NCBI RefSeq assembly: GCF_018588585.1
Contig: NZ_JAEUFG010000022.1
Span: 1-64,000, forward strand
Origin: Bacillus sp. SM2101
Lineage (GTDB): Bacteria; Bacillota; Bacilli; Bacillales; SM2101
Direction of reading: 5' to 3'
Length of the DNA: 64,000 nucleotides
The notes under the pieces are model-generated. The model made no database searches. It was not told the origin of the DNA and was given only the letters and a program-made list of their open reading frames with translations. Position numbers and translations under genes: made by a program. Below, piece after piece: positions 8,031 through 17,783 of this stretch (position 1 is the first letter of the stretch; every line of letters starts with the position of its first letter).

Positions 8031-9605
8031 GTGCAGACAGTCTTATTAGCAACTGGGTTTGACCAATTTAATGAAGCATTGAGAAAAGGTTTTAAAGAAT
8101 TTGCTGAAACTGGAACATTCAGAGTTTTGGATCAAGAAGTCATTCATCGTAGATACTTGCAGGAAATTGTTCATGAAGAAATTCCTGACATAGTTATTGT
8201 TCATGATCATTATCTAGCATCTGAGTTTGAAGAAGATGATAAGAAAGAGAATGAATGGATTGAGCAGATTGATGAAATACGCCTTAAGCACGAAGGTTCG
8301 GTAAGAATTGTATTTATTTGTGAAAGAGATAGTACTGATAAGTTCTTAACAAGACTAGTTCAGTCGAATGTCTTGGATATTTTCCCTAAACGTATTTTGA
8401 ATATTGAGGAAATAATAAATCAGTTAACGTTAGCTCCAAAATACTCAAATGTAGCGAAGTTCAAAGGTAATGTACTAGTAGATGACTACGTCGAAAATAC
8501 AAATACCAATGAAGTAATTGAGAGTGAAACTGATGAGGAAGAAGATACTGAATTAAAAGTAAGTAACAATATTATCAAACTACCTAAACTTAAATCATTC
8601 TCGAAAAAGAAGGAGCGTAAAAAGGATAATCAACAAAGATCAGAAAGCAAAGAAGTAGACTCAGATAACTATATAAATCATCAATCGGTTAAAGAGAGCT
8701 TTAAGCTTAATATCACTAGCACAGAGAAAACTCATATTGGTTATTCCTTAGAAAGAAAGCTCATTCTTGTTGGTAGTCCATACAACCGAGCTGGATGTAC
8801 GTTTATTTCTCATTTATTAGCAAGAACAATTGTTGACTATGGTGTACCAACCGCTTATATTGAAAACCCTTTTCAAAGAGCATACACTTTTGATCGATTC
8901 TTCGGTGAAAAAAATGCTCCCAACTATATTAGCTATTATCATCAGTTTAGTAGAAATGATGGTCAAAGTAGTTCGGATGTATTTAAGAATAATCTCGGGG
9001 ACAACCTTGAACAGTCTCAAGAATCTTCGTGGGAGTACGAGGGAGTTCAGATCATTGCTAAACATCCTGTTAAGGAAGTTAAATACTTAGAATCCCAGAT
9101 TACATTTGAATCATTTGCACGACTATTACTTTCTATTCAAAAATCCCCAGTGGTTATCCTTGATATTGGAAGTGATTGGGAAAGTAAGGTGTTTCAACAA
9201 CTATACGAGATTTGTGATCATGCATTCATGGTATTTGATACAGATATACCGCTAGTGGATTTCTTTTTTTCAAATGGTAGCGGAGAATTCCAGTATCATA
9301 AACAAGTTTTAACGCAGGAAAAAACAAAGATTGTAGTAAACAGATCCAGTCATAAAACAATACCTGCAGTCTTAGGTCAAACTCCATTCATATTTCCACC
9401 ATTACATCATGAGAGTGTTTACAACATGCAATATGAGGGAGATTTTGGATTTAAAGATAAGCTGGTAGTAGATAAAGTCAGAAAGAGTATGAAGCCTCTG
9501 CTAGAGGAAATTCTTCCAAAAGAATACGTGAAAAAGAAAAACAGTGAGGGTAGTTTGTTTCGAAAAGTTTTTAATAAATCTATTTCGGTCACTAAGAACA
9601 GATAA
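8031..9605 (+). CDS. TadZ/CpaE-like P-loop protein of a pilus locus
   Basis: A 524-residue protein. The N-terminal part (about residues 1-130) resembles an atypical receiver domain (PDIVIVHDH, VRIVFICE). A charged, low-complexity linker follows (about 165-225). The C-terminal part (about 235-480) resembles a ParA/MinD-like ATPase, with LVGSPYNRAGCTFISHLLAR at the P-loop position (a degenerate Walker A with no GKT) and PVVILDIGSDWE at the Walker B position. This order is that of TadZ/CpaE proteins that position Tad pilus machines. The start is GTG at 8031 with AAAGGGTGA at 8016-8024. It is the first gene of the operon, and a second CpaE-like gene follows at 10360. Confidence 0.6.
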   Translation: MQTVLLATGFDQFNEALRKGFKEFAETGTFRVLDQEVIHRRYLQEIVHEEIPDIVIVHDHYLASEFEEDDKKENEWIEQIDEIRLKHEGSVRIVFICERDSTDKFLTRLVQSNVLDIFPKRILNIEEIINQLTLAPKYSNVAKFKGNVLVDDYVENTNTNEVIESETDEEEDTELKVSNNIIKLPKLKSFSKKKERKKDNQQRSESKEVDSDNYINHQSVKESFKLNITSTEKTHIGYSLERKLILVGSPYNRAGCTFISHLLARTIVDYGVPTAYIENPFQRAYTFDRFFGEKNAPNYISYYHQFSRNDGQSSSDVFKNNLGDNLEQSQESSWEYEGVQIIAKHPVKEVKYLESQITFESFARLLLSIQKSPVVILDIGSDWESKVFQQLYEICDHAFMVFDTDIPLVDFFFSNGSGEFQYHKQVLTQEKTKIVVNRSSHKTIPAVLGQTPFIFPPLHHESVYNMQYEGDFGFKDKLVVDKVRKSMKPLLEEILPKEYVKKKNSEGSLFRKVFNKSISVTKNR

Positions 9606-9656
9606 AGAGTAACAATTAATTTATGAGCCATTCAAAAATTGACCTGGAGGAATCTC

Positions 9657-10340
9657 ATGAAAAGAAAGTTTAAATGGATAAATAAGAATTTTGTATTAGG
9701 TGGTTTGTTCTTTTCTATGTTTGCAGGAGTTGTTGTTGTGAACGAAATGGGGATTCTACGTGATCTCCAGACAACACAAGTAGTCTTGGCAAATGATGAA
9801 CTCCCTGTTAACTCTACTATTGGAGAAAATGATATTTCCATCGAGCGATATCCATTGGAATTGTATACACCCGATATGATTACCGACCCCAACCAAGTAA
9901 TTGGGAAGATGACGACAACACAAGTTGATAAAAAGGGGTTTTTCACGAGTCGTATGCTTGATCAATCTATACTAAGACCATCTGAGAACCATGAATTTTT
10001 CTTGATTCCTAATGCATGGATTGTTGATGATATTCAAGGAAGTATACGACGATATGACCTAATTAATGTGTACGCAGTGATAGATCGGAGAAATGAAGTA
10101 GATGATGATGAACAACAAAATCAAAAGCCGCGTCAATTAGTGAAAAAGGAAAAAATTCTTATTGATGTCCCTGTAGTTTATGTTAAAAATTCGAAGAACA
10201 ATGAAATTATTGATCAAAATGGACAGAGATTACATCCAAACACAAATCCATCAAAGATTGAGCTTAGCTTACTACCACAAGAATATAAACAATTAGAAGA
10301 ATTATTCCTAGAAGGATATAAGTTTACATTTAGTTACTAA
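9657..10340 (+). CDS. CpaB/RcpC-like SAF-domain pilus assembly protein
   Basis: A 227-residue protein with one N-terminal membrane segment (about residues 12-32), then a SAF-type domain (VVLANDELPVNSTIGENDISIERYP, about 45-70) and an extracellular beta-rich part. That is the order seen in CpaB/RcpC, a periplasmic or extracytoplasmic component of Tad pilus systems. GGAGG at 9646-9650 points to ATG 9657, not the TTG at 9639. It sits between the two CpaE-like genes, as in typical tad clusters. Confidence 0.7.
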   Translation: MKRKFKWINKNFVLGGLFFSMFAGVVVVNEMGILRDLQTTQVVLANDELPVNSTIGENDISIERYPLELYTPDMITDPNQVIGKMTTTQVDKKGFFTSRMLDQSILRPSENHEFFLIPNAWIVDDIQGSIRRYDLINVYAVIDRRNEVDDDEQQNQKPRQLVKKEKILIDVPVVYVKNSKNNEIIDQNGQRLHPNTNPSKIELSLLPQEYKQLEELFLEGYKFTFSY

Positions 10341-10359
10341 CGTTAGGGAGGCGACATAG

Positions 10360-11508
10360 TTGAAAGTAGCTATTTATAGTGAGAATAACATTTTATTACA
10401 AGTACTAGAAAGTATTTCTTTTATTAACGAAGTTGTTTCTATTGAATCACTAGATGAATTGAGTAATCAAAAGCTGAAGATTAAAGCAGTTCTAATGGAT
10501 CAGAACGGAATTACATCTCCTGATTTATTAGCTTTTCGTGAAAAGCACCCAAAAATTAAAGTAGTTATGATGTGTGATACAGATGATGCTTTCTTTAAAA
10601 AAGCTTGTATAACACATTCAATGATTCCCATTGATGTAACCGAAGATGAGAGTACGATTAAAAGTATCATTGAGTCAGAATGGTTTAAGGTTGAATTGAG
10701 ATCTAGTTACAAAAATGTGATTGCTGTTCATGGCACGCATAGACAAGTTGGTGTGACACAAACAACACTCTCTATTGCTAGGATCATGAGGGAATATAAC
10801 TATAGTGTTTGTGTTGTTGGTCTAAATCCATATAACCCTGGTGAAATAGCTGATGTCACAAATCAATATTCACTTGATTACATCTATCCTAGCCTACAAA
10901 ACAACGTTCTAAAGAGCTTTGAGGAGTTGAAAGCGTATATGAATGATGTTGATGGCTTTGATTATATAATTGGGAATCGTGATTTTTACCGAGCTCCAGA
11001 ATTTGAGGGAGAACCCATTAAATTACTGATAGATAGCGTTAAAGATCATTACGATGTTGTCTTACTAGATTGTGGTAGTCATTATGATAATTTCTTGCCA
11101 ATAACTGGACTCCAACTTGCAGACACTCACTTGTTAGTAGCTAGTCAAGAATTTATTGCTACAAATGAATACAATCGATGGAAGTCGCAAATATTATCGA
11201 CACTTCAACTTAAACCAACTCATTCGCATTTAATCATCAACAAGTACGCTTCAAACGCAACTATCACTGCTAAGCAACTTCAAGACGAACTGGAAGTATC
11301 GTATCTAGGTGAAATACCGTTTTTTCCTGAAGCAGCAGATGCTCAGATTGAGTCAGGTTACTTGGGAAATGTTGAATTCAAACCCTACAAAAATGCAGTT
11401 ATTAGTATCTCTAAAGCATTAATTGGTGAAGTCAAAGAGCAACAACAAGTGAATAAGAAGAACAAAAGAAAGTTATTTTCAGGGCTATTTGGAGCAACGA
11501 TTAAATAA
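10360..11508 (+). CDS. CpaE/TadZ-like receiver plus ParA-type ATPase
   Basis: A 382-residue protein. Residues about 1-105 look like a receiver-type domain (KAVLMDQNGI, KVVMMCDTDD); about 120-350 form a MinD/ParA fold with a variant P-loop (VHGTHRQVGVTQTTLSIARI) and the downstream YDVVLLDCGSH Walker B-like strand. Such proteins act as ATP-dependent positioning factors for Tad pili. The start is TTG at 10360 with AGGGAGGCGA at 10345-10354. It is closer to canonical CpaE than the 8031 protein. The lysine-rich C-terminus (KKNKRKLF) may touch membrane or nucleic acid. Confidence 0.75.
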   Translation: MKVAIYSENNILLQVLESISFINEVVSIESLDELSNQKLKIKAVLMDQNGITSPDLLAFREKHPKIKVVMMCDTDDAFFKKACITHSMIPIDVTEDESTIKSIIESEWFKVELRSSYKNVIAVHGTHRQVGVTQTTLSIARIMREYNYSVCVVGLNPYNPGEIADVTNQYSLDYIYPSLQNNVLKSFEELKAYMNDVDGFDYIIGNRDFYRAPEFEGEPIKLLIDSVKDHYDVVLLDCGSHYDNFLPITGLQLADTHLLVASQEFIATNEYNRWKSQILSTLQLKPTHSHLIINKYASNATITAKQLQDELEVSYLGEIPFFPEAADAQIESGYLGNVEFKPYKNAVISISKALIGEVKEQQQVNKKNKRKLFSGLFGATIK

Positions 11509-11598
11509 AGTAGCTTAAAAAAATTAGGTGAATTTCTACCTAACGGTGTTAGTGAATAGAGTCTTTATTTGAAATAGATAAAGTGAGGAGTGAAGTCT

Positions 11599-13119
11599 TT
11601 GGCAACGTATATATCTCCAAAAGAAAGACGTACTTTGGATGTTCGAAAGCTTTCAGTAGAAATAAATAGAAAACAGGGAGCTGATCAAACAAGAAAATCA
11701 GACCAATTCAATGAATTTTTCAGCCTATGTAAGGATGTTAAAGATCATATATTAAGTATTTATGATAAAAAAATCGAAGAGAATCAGAACGCTACCACTA
11801 ATGAGAATTATGTAAATTTGTTTCATGAAGCGATGATAGGTGTACCCTCTTCTGTGAAGTTTATAAAGACGCATATTGAATCATACATATCAAATCATGG
11901 CTTTGGTGACACTCCTTACCCGAACTATTATTTGTCTTTAGAAGATGGAGTGTTTGAAGAAAAATTCGGGTGGGGCCCTCTCAGTGTTTTTAAATATCAA
12001 CACAATATTGAAGCAGCACAAGTGTTAGGAACTGACATAAAGTTTAAACATAAAGATGGCTGGCGTTTACAACCATTTTCCTTTAGTGACCTAATACAGG
12101 TAGAAGAAGTAGTAGCTAGATTTGCAAATACAAGTTCAAAAAACCATTTAAATAAGCATACAAAGCCTGAGCTTGAGACAAGGACACATGAAGGATTTCG
12201 AGTTTCTATCATGATCCCCGAAAGAATGCATGTGTTGCCCTTAATTACGCTTCGTCGCCAAACAGTGAAGGTGCATCAGTTAGCAAAACAAGTTGAATTA
12301 GGTACGATTCCAGTTGAAGCAACTACATTATTTAAATCTCTTCCAAAGTTCAAAGCAAATGGTGTAATTGCTGGCCCACCTGGATGTGGTAAAAGTTCAT
12401 TTCTGCTTACTTTACTTGGTGAAGTCTTATATGAAGTTAATAACGGTAAAAAAATTCCAGAGAGAATCAATACGATCTTTGGAGAGTCGAGCCTAGAGTT
12501 TGCAGTAAATGAACTCTTCCCAAAAGCTAATATCAATCACGTTATTGGTAAAGGGGTAGAATTTGAAAAAGTTATTCCCACCTCATTGCTACGACACGAT
12601 GTCACAAGGGTTGTACTCCAAGAAATACGTGAACATGAAGTAGGGCTCTTTCAACGTTCAGGGATACAAGGAATTAAGCAGATCCTTGGTACTTTGCACG
12701 ATAAAGACCCAATTGATATACCTGAGATATTGTTCAGTTTATATATGATGTATTACAACAGTAATGTAAATCCCGACCAGTTATATAAAATGTTCGCCCG
12801 AAATATCCATTACTCTATTACAATGGACGAATTCATGCAGGATGAAGAACTAGTCAAGAAAGTGACAGGTGTTCAATTCTATGACTTTGATACAAGAACA
12901 TTTGAGTTAAAAATGGTGAAAATCATGCACTACGATGAAGATAGTGATAGCTGGACATTTAATAGTAGCATACCGGAAAGAATGCAGCGCATTTGTCAGA
13001 AATATGATAAACAAAATTATTTGACCTTCACTGAAAAACTCAAAGAGTTGGAAAAGCTATCACCAATGCCGGATGTCGAAAAAATACAAATTAGTGCTTA
13101 TACAATGGCGGTGAGTTAA
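11599..13119 (+). CDS. TadA/CpaF-like secretion ATPase
   Basis: A 506-residue type II/IV secretion ATPase. Walker A is GPPGCGKSS (about residues 259-267); the later VTRVVLQEIREHE is at the Walker B/Asp-box position. The N-terminal region is long and poorly conserved. The protein should power assembly of the pilus or secretion pseudopilus through the TadB/TadC membrane platform encoded next. TTG at 11599 is preferred because the GTG at 11590 overlaps the ribosome site GAGGAG; the true start is not certain. It abuts the TadB gene with no gap. Confidence 0.8.
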   Translation: MATYISPKERRTLDVRKLSVEINRKQGADQTRKSDQFNEFFSLCKDVKDHILSIYDKKIEENQNATTNENYVNLFHEAMIGVPSSVKFIKTHIESYISNHGFGDTPYPNYYLSLEDGVFEEKFGWGPLSVFKYQHNIEAAQVLGTDIKFKHKDGWRLQPFSFSDLIQVEEVVARFANTSSKNHLNKHTKPELETRTHEGFRVSIMIPERMHVLPLITLRRQTVKVHQLAKQVELGTIPVEATTLFKSLPKFKANGVIAGPPGCGKSSFLLTLLGEVLYEVNNGKKIPERINTIFGESSLEFAVNELFPKANINHVIGKGVEFEKVIPTSLLRHDVTRVVLQEIREHEVGLFQRSGIQGIKQILGTLHDKDPIDIPEILFSLYMMYYNSNVNPDQLYKMFARNIHYSITMDEFMQDEELVKKVTGVQFYDFDTRTFELKMVKIMHYDEDSDSWTFNSSIPERMQRICQKYDKQNYLTFTEKLKELEKLSPMPDVEKIQISAYTMAVS

Positions 13120-14082
13120 TTGAACATACCATTTGAAGCGATTGAGATAACAATAAAAATCATTACCTACGGTATTGCAATAATATCAGCTTACTTCTTT
13201 ATATCATGGCTCGGTTTTGATCCTAACAAAGTGAAGACTCGTTTTAGGCTTTCTAAAGATGTCAAAAACAAGTTTCAAAGTTCGAACTTACTGAAATACA
13301 AGTGGTTGAAAAAATATCACCACATACTTGATACGACGATAAAAGCATATGAACAGCATCATTTATCAATGATTGTATGGCTTCATGTATCAGTATTTGT
13401 TTTATTGCTATCGGTTAATTTAATTGTAATAGAAGACTTCTTTTTCACTTTATTTTCATCCTTTTTCTTTGCTTTCTTGTTACCTATAGGCGGATTTTGG
13501 GTGCGGTTCAAACAGATACAAAGTTTTGCACAAGAAAGTATTTCAGAAGATATAGAGCTTTTGCTACAGGAGTATCAGAAGAATCATTGTAATATGCTGT
13601 ACGCATTGAAAGAAGTAAGTAATAAAGCAGAAGGAACGACACAGATTTTGTTTTCCAAGTTGTTTGCCAGAATGCATGGTACAACTGAAGAAAAACAGCT
13701 AGCTACCGAGACTTTTGGATATCAAATTGGGCGTCATTGGGGTAAAAATCTAAGCACGATGATTTTAAGAGCTTCTGTTCAAGATGGAATTAATATTCAA
13801 GCTAGCTTACAAGATATGGTTGACGACATGTCAGAGATCAGAAAAAAAGCAAGGGACGAGCTGAGTGATGGAAGAGAAGCAGCTGTAATGGGGTTTATAC
13901 CGATTCCTGCTACATTTCTACTCATTGTTCTAAACGTAGAATTTATGTTACCTGGTGAAAATGGTTACTCATATCATTTTGCTACTAGCTTAGGATTAAA
14001 GGTCTTCATCTTTTCGATGATTATAGGAATGATCAATTTTGTGATGGCATTGATCTTACGAAAGCCAAAACAAGGGTTGTAG
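13120..14082 (+). CDS. TadB-like inner-membrane platform protein
   Basis: A 320-residue protein with an N-terminal membrane helix (about residues 8-28), a helical pair in the middle (about 82-125) and two at the C-terminus (about 258-315). The cytoplasmic segment between resembles the T2SF/GspF domain of TadB. It should bind the TadA ATPase and anchor the pilus. The TTG start follows directly on the TadA stop, with GGTGAG upstream. Conservation is mostly topological, so the assignment rests on order and architecture. Confidence 0.7.
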   Translation: MNIPFEAIEITIKIITYGIAIISAYFFISWLGFDPNKVKTRFRLSKDVKNKFQSSNLLKYKWLKKYHHILDTTIKAYEQHHLSMIVWLHVSVFVLLLSVNLIVIEDFFFTLFSSFFFAFLLPIGGFWVRFKQIQSFAQESISEDIELLLQEYQKNHCNMLYALKEVSNKAEGTTQILFSKLFARMHGTTEEKQLATETFGYQIGRHWGKNLSTMILRASVQDGINIQASLQDMVDDMSEIRKKARDELSDGREAAVMGFIPIPATFLLIVLNVEFMLPGENGYSYHFATSLGLKVFIFSMIIGMINFVMALILRKPKQGL

Positions 14083-14097
14083 AAAGGATTTTTAATT

Positions 14098-15006
14098 ATG
14101 GTCGAGTTTATACAATCATATCTTAGCTTGGTGAATCTTAAATTCTTCTATTATATAGTAACTGCTGGTGTTTTATATGTTAGTTACATGTTTTTCATTA
14201 GATCTTCTTACGATGAAAGGTTAGTAAAGAGGTATAGGGGAAGAGCTATTCAACAAGTTCGGAAGAATAAGTTAAAGGAAACGCTCCATCAACCTCATGT
14301 AGATCAATTATTCAAACAAATGGGCTTACCAGATTATATTACTAGTTTACGTGTTAACCAATTACGTTTGGTGTTGATGTTGTATCCTACTGTGGGATTT
14401 ATAATCGAAATGATTTCAGATACAGATGTAATTTCTAATATAACAGCAATATCATTAGCTATTATTGCCATTCAACTAGAACCACGAAGATACTTTGCGA
14501 TGTATTACATATTGACCTGGGTTAGGAAGTCATACAATGCTAAAAAAAATAATGAGGTATATCAACTGTTCACAGACATTAAGAGTGAGTTCATAACAAA
14601 GCAGGGACAACCTATTAATATGTATCATTTAATGTACAACCTCATTCCGTATTATGAAACGATAAAAGCTACACTTGAGAAAATGCTTCCTTATTTACGC
14701 GACAAAAAACAAAAAGAAGCATGGGATTTATTTGAAGAAGAGATTGGTACGAAGGAAGCAAAAAACTTAGCGATTGTCATGATGGAGCTAGAAAATGTTG
14801 AAGTAAAAGAGGCAGCTCATTTACTGGAAAATCGAAGAGAAGAATTTTCGAACTCTATTATTAACGCATATAAAGACCATTTATTTAGAAAAAGAGGGGT
14901 AATATTTGTTGTCCTAGCATTTGGAGCAGTGGTTGTGTTTTTAAATCCAGTTGCAGGGTTTTGGGTGTGGTACAAAGAGGTTATGAGTACAGTTAATAAC
15001 TTTTAA
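14098..15006 (+). CDS. TadC-like inner-membrane platform protein
   Basis: A 302-residue protein with an N-terminal helix (about residues 14-34), a central hydrophobic pair (about 90-128) and a C-terminal helix (about 262-285). It is the second T2SF-like platform protein expected after TadB. AAAGGA lies 9-14 bp before the ATG. TadB and TadC normally form a heteromeric platform in Tad systems. Confidence 0.65.
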   Translation: MVEFIQSYLSLVNLKFFYYIVTAGVLYVSYMFFIRSSYDERLVKRYRGRAIQQVRKNKLKETLHQPHVDQLFKQMGLPDYITSLRVNQLRLVLMLYPTVGFIIEMISDTDVISNITAISLAIIAIQLEPRRYFAMYYILTWVRKSYNAKKNNEVYQLFTDIKSEFITKQGQPINMYHLMYNLIPYYETIKATLEKMLPYLRDKKQKEAWDLFEEEIGTKEAKNLAIVMMELENVEVKEAAHLLENRREEFSNSIINAYKDHLFRKRGVIFVVLAFGAVVVFLNPVAGFWVWYKEVMSTVNNF

Positions 15007-15136
15007 TTTAATTAATATCAGTCAATTTTCAGGGGGTGATTACCCGTCATAAAGTAACTCATCAAACTTATTTTATGTTGAAGAATGTAATGCAAGCGAA
15101 ATCTAGCAAAGTTAATTACGAGGAGGAGTTTATTAA

Positions 15137-15307
15137 ATGGGAAAACTACTAATCTTTTTTATGATTATTCTATTGTGTGTTGGAACAGCGAATTCAACGT
15201 TATTTGATAAGGATAATGGAGTTCAAAAGGATGTTGTTGACGTGAAGTCAACTGCACAAGAAATCATACAAAATGCAAATTCTACAATGCAAGATACAGA
15301 ATCCTAA
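15137..15307 (+). CDS. Small Flp-pilin-like membrane peptide
   Basis: A 56-residue protein: MGKLLIFFMIILLCVGTANS forms a hydrophobic N-terminus, followed by a short acidic, polar helix. GAGGAG at 15120-15128 is a strong ribosome site. Its size, its single N-terminal hydrophobic segment and its position after TadC fit a Flp-type pilin or pseudopilin, but no clear prepilin cleavage motif is visible, so the pilin call is an inference. No prepilin peptidase is encoded in the window. Confidence 0.5.
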   Translation: MGKLLIFFMIILLCVGTANSTLFDKDNGVQKDVVDVKSTAQEIIQNANSTMQDTES

Positions 15308-15363
15308 AGTGGGGGAGGGGGTTCCAACGGAATCCCCTTTAAAATACGAAAGGACGTAGTTAT

Positions 15364-15753
15364 ATGGACAAGATACTAGTGTTATATATGATTATTCCTA
15401 TCATGCTAATTATTCTTTTTCAACCACAGCTAAACAACGTTGAACAAGCGAGAGATATTGTTTCAAAACAAGCAATTGAGCGGGCAACCGAGAAAGCTGC
15501 AATAGAAGGATACTACACACCAGAGATTATTGAAGAAATGACGGAATTATTAATGAAACTAGGATACTCAGAAGATGAAATAGAGTATCGTTTGACTACA
15601 GATGTAACGTATCGTGGAGATATCATTGAAGGTACGGTGAAACTACCAGATAAATATTCGTTTATCTTAATCTCTAATCTGATAGAGAGAAAAGAGAATG
15701 ATGAGCTGTATCATGTGAACACAGCTTCTCGTATGAGTGAATTTGTTAACTGA
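15364..15753 (+). CDS. TadE/TadF-like membrane-anchored pseudopilin candidate
   Basis: A 129-residue protein with one N-terminal hydrophobic segment (about residues 5-20: VLYMIIPIMLIILF), then a helical, charged region (ARDIVSKQAIERATEKAAIEGYYT) and a beta-rich tail. That is the architecture of TadE-like minor pseudopilins. It has a good ribosome site (GAAAGGA) and is 8 bp from the next gene. Confidence 0.5.
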   Translation: MDKILVLYMIIPIMLIILFQPQLNNVEQARDIVSKQAIERATEKAAIEGYYTPEIIEEMTELLMKLGYSEDEIEYRLTTDVTYRGDIIEGTVKLPDKYSFILISNLIERKENDELYHVNTASRMSEFVN

Positions 15754-15761
15754 GGTGACAT

Positions 15762-16274
15762 ATGGGAAAGCTATTATTTACAATCATGGCAGTTGCTGCC
15801 GCCATATCAATTTGGGTTTATGACCTAGAAACATATCTTCAACATAAGGCACATGTGAATTTACGTTATGCACTTGATCATGGCGTTCATGATGCTGCTT
15901 TGTTTGTAGATTCAACGAAAGTTTCTGATGGAGTAATAGATTTTGAAGAAGTTGAAAGTTTTCAAGCATTTAAGGATGCACTAATAAGAAATCTACCAAT
16001 TAATAGTAGCCTAGAACCGCTCCATGAATATTTCTTCACTGACAAAATAAAAATCGAGCAGGTGATGAATATTGATCACAATTACATTGATCCGAACACG
16101 GGCACAGAGGTTACGTTCCCGTATGTACTCGAATATTTACATACAGAAACTCAACAACGCTTCAATCGAATTATCTTTGGCCCTAGTGTAGTCTATGTGA
16201 TTGAGACTCAGATAATTGGTGAAGAAGATCGGTTTGTTGATATCGCAATACAAGAATATAAAATGAAAAACTAG
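15762..16274 (+). CDS. TadE-like membrane-anchored protein
   Basis: A 170-residue protein. The N-terminus (KLLFTIMAVAAAISIWVY) is a membrane segment, followed by a helix (HKAHVNLRYALDHGVHDAALFVD) like the N-terminal helix of TadE/TadF pseudopilins, and an extracytoplasmic domain. It is the last gene of the operon that starts at 8031. Confidence 0.5.
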   Translation: MGKLLFTIMAVAAAISIWVYDLETYLQHKAHVNLRYALDHGVHDAALFVDSTKVSDGVIDFEEVESFQAFKDALIRNLPINSSLEPLHEYFFTDKIKIEQVMNIDHNYIDPNTGTEVTFPYVLEYLHTETQQRFNRIIFGPSVVYVIETQIIGEEDRFVDIAIQEYKMKN

Positions 16275-16295
16275 CAAAAATAAAAATGGAAAATA

Positions 16296-16324
16296 TTGAC
16301 ATTTCTTAAAACTTGCAGTATAAT
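16296..16324 (+). promoter_or_regulatory. Sigma-A promoter of the SLH protein gene
   Basis: TTGACA (16296-16301), 17-bp spacer, TATAAT (16319-16324): a consensus promoter giving the SLH gene its own transcription start. Confidence 0.85.
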
Positions 16325-16386
16325 AGATAGTAGGATAGGTGTGTCTATCTTTCCACCAATATATTGCAGGAAAGGATGTAATAAAA

Positions 16387-17628
16387 ATGAAGAAAATGAT
16401 ACCAGTCGTTCTTAGTACCTCATTATTAGTCGGTGGTGTTGTGCCTTTATCGAATACGTTCAATGCTCAAAAAGTACAAGCTGCTGAGATTACTAGCTTT
16501 TCAGATGTGAATTCAGACTATTGGGCTTACAAGGAAATTAATTACCTCTTAGATGAGGGAATTGCTGAATCATTAAACGGAACAAAGTATATGCCTAATG
16601 ACAATATTACTAGGGCGCAAGCAGCAAGAATGTTAGTGAAAGCACTAAAAATAGATGTGAACGACACAAGCATTCCTGATGTATCATTTCCAGATTTAAG
16701 TAAATCCCATGCAGATTATCCGTACATAAAAGTAGCAGTCAACGAGGGGATCTTTAAAGGTAAAGATAATGGGAATTTCGGAACAAATGAAAATTTAACA
16801 AGAGCTCAAATGGCTAAAGTAATTGTTGAGACATTCGACCTTGAAGGAGATTTCCCATTTAGTTTTAAAGATATATCTAATGATTTTTGGGCAGAAGATT
16901 ACATTAGCAAATTAAGAGCTTCAGAGGTTACGACGGGTTACTCTGACTTTACTTACAAACCAAACAACAATGTAACAAGAGCTCAAATGGCAGCATTTGT
17001 CTATCGTGGAATAAAAGGATCTGAGTTTGTACCAGATAAATACAATCACTTACTTGTAAGTGTAGAGGACGGACTGTTAGTACATCGTGATAAGGGAACT
17101 TTGTTTGATACAGATGTAAACCCGATTATTAACCAACAAGTATACCGTTCAGCAAAAGCATTACTAGATGATGAACACTTTGTAGAAGTAGGTTATAAGC
17201 AATTATCTGACCTTGATATAGCGATGGTGACATATGGACATAATGCAACAAATGCAACATTTGGTGGGGCATTTAAATATCAGTTTTATGAAAATAGCTC
17301 TGTCGCAAGTTACGATAGTGAAAATGTAAGTATTAGATTGTATATAAGAGCACTTTATTTTGATCGTTTTAACACAAATGAATTCAGAGTGGAAGAAAAA
17401 GTAGCAAATAAATTAAAAGATAGTTTAATAGGTATGTTTGGTGAGGATGGAAAGGATATGTATGATTTTATTTTAGAAAAGTGGAATTTTAGAATGGAGA
17501 ACTTTCTGAATAGCAATCATGATGCTGTATATGGTAAGAACTACACAAAGAAAACAAGCAACTGGCAAGTAGATTTTGAGGTTGATGAAGCATACACAGT
17601 AGCTTCTTTCAGTCCCATTAATAAATAA
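16387..17628 (+). CDS. SLH-domain surface protein
   Basis: A 413-residue exported protein. The signal peptide (about residues 1-32) ends near VQA-AE. Three SLH repeats follow: FSDVNSDYWAYKEINYLL...TRAQAARML, FPDLSKSHADYPYIKVAV...TRAQMAKVIV and FKDISNDFWAEDYISKLR...TRAQMAAFVY (about 35-210). SLH domains bind pyruvylated secondary wall polymer. The C-terminal half is unassigned. Start ATG 16387 with GGAAAGGATG upstream. It may anchor the surface structure encoded by the neighbouring pilus and PKD-protein genes. Confidence 0.9.
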   Translation: MKKMIPVVLSTSLLVGGVVPLSNTFNAQKVQAAEITSFSDVNSDYWAYKEINYLLDEGIAESLNGTKYMPNDNITRAQAARMLVKALKIDVNDTSIPDVSFPDLSKSHADYPYIKVAVNEGIFKGKDNGNFGTNENLTRAQMAKVIVETFDLEGDFPFSFKDISNDFWAEDYISKLRASEVTTGYSDFTYKPNNNVTRAQMAAFVYRGIKGSEFVPDKYNHLLVSVEDGLLVHRDKGTLFDTDVNPIINQQVYRSAKALLDDEHFVEVGYKQLSDLDIAMVTYGHNATNATFGGAFKYQFYENSSVASYDSENVSIRLYIRALYFDRFNTNEFRVEEKVANKLKDSLIGMFGEDGKDMYDFILEKWNFRMENFLNSNHDAVYGKNYTKKTSNWQVDFEVDEAYTVASFSPINK

Positions 17629-17646
17629 CATAACATCACCTTTATA

Positions 17647-17720
17647 AGTCTCAATACATAACTATATTGAGACTCTCCTAGTACACATAAAAAGAGCATT
17701 CATTGTGTGTACTAGGAGAG
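17647..17720 (+). other. Two adjacent hairpins upstream of the giant surface protein gene
   Basis: AGTCTCAATA/TATTGAGACT (17647-17674) and CTCTCCTAGTACACA/TGTGTACTAGGAGAG (17673-17720); the two share two bases. No long T-run follows, so they may be mRNA-processing or stabilising structures rather than a terminator. Confidence 0.5.
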
Positions 17721-17783
17721 GGGATTATTAAAAGGTGGTGAATTGTAGATGATACCATATAATTCAACAATGAGGGAAGCATC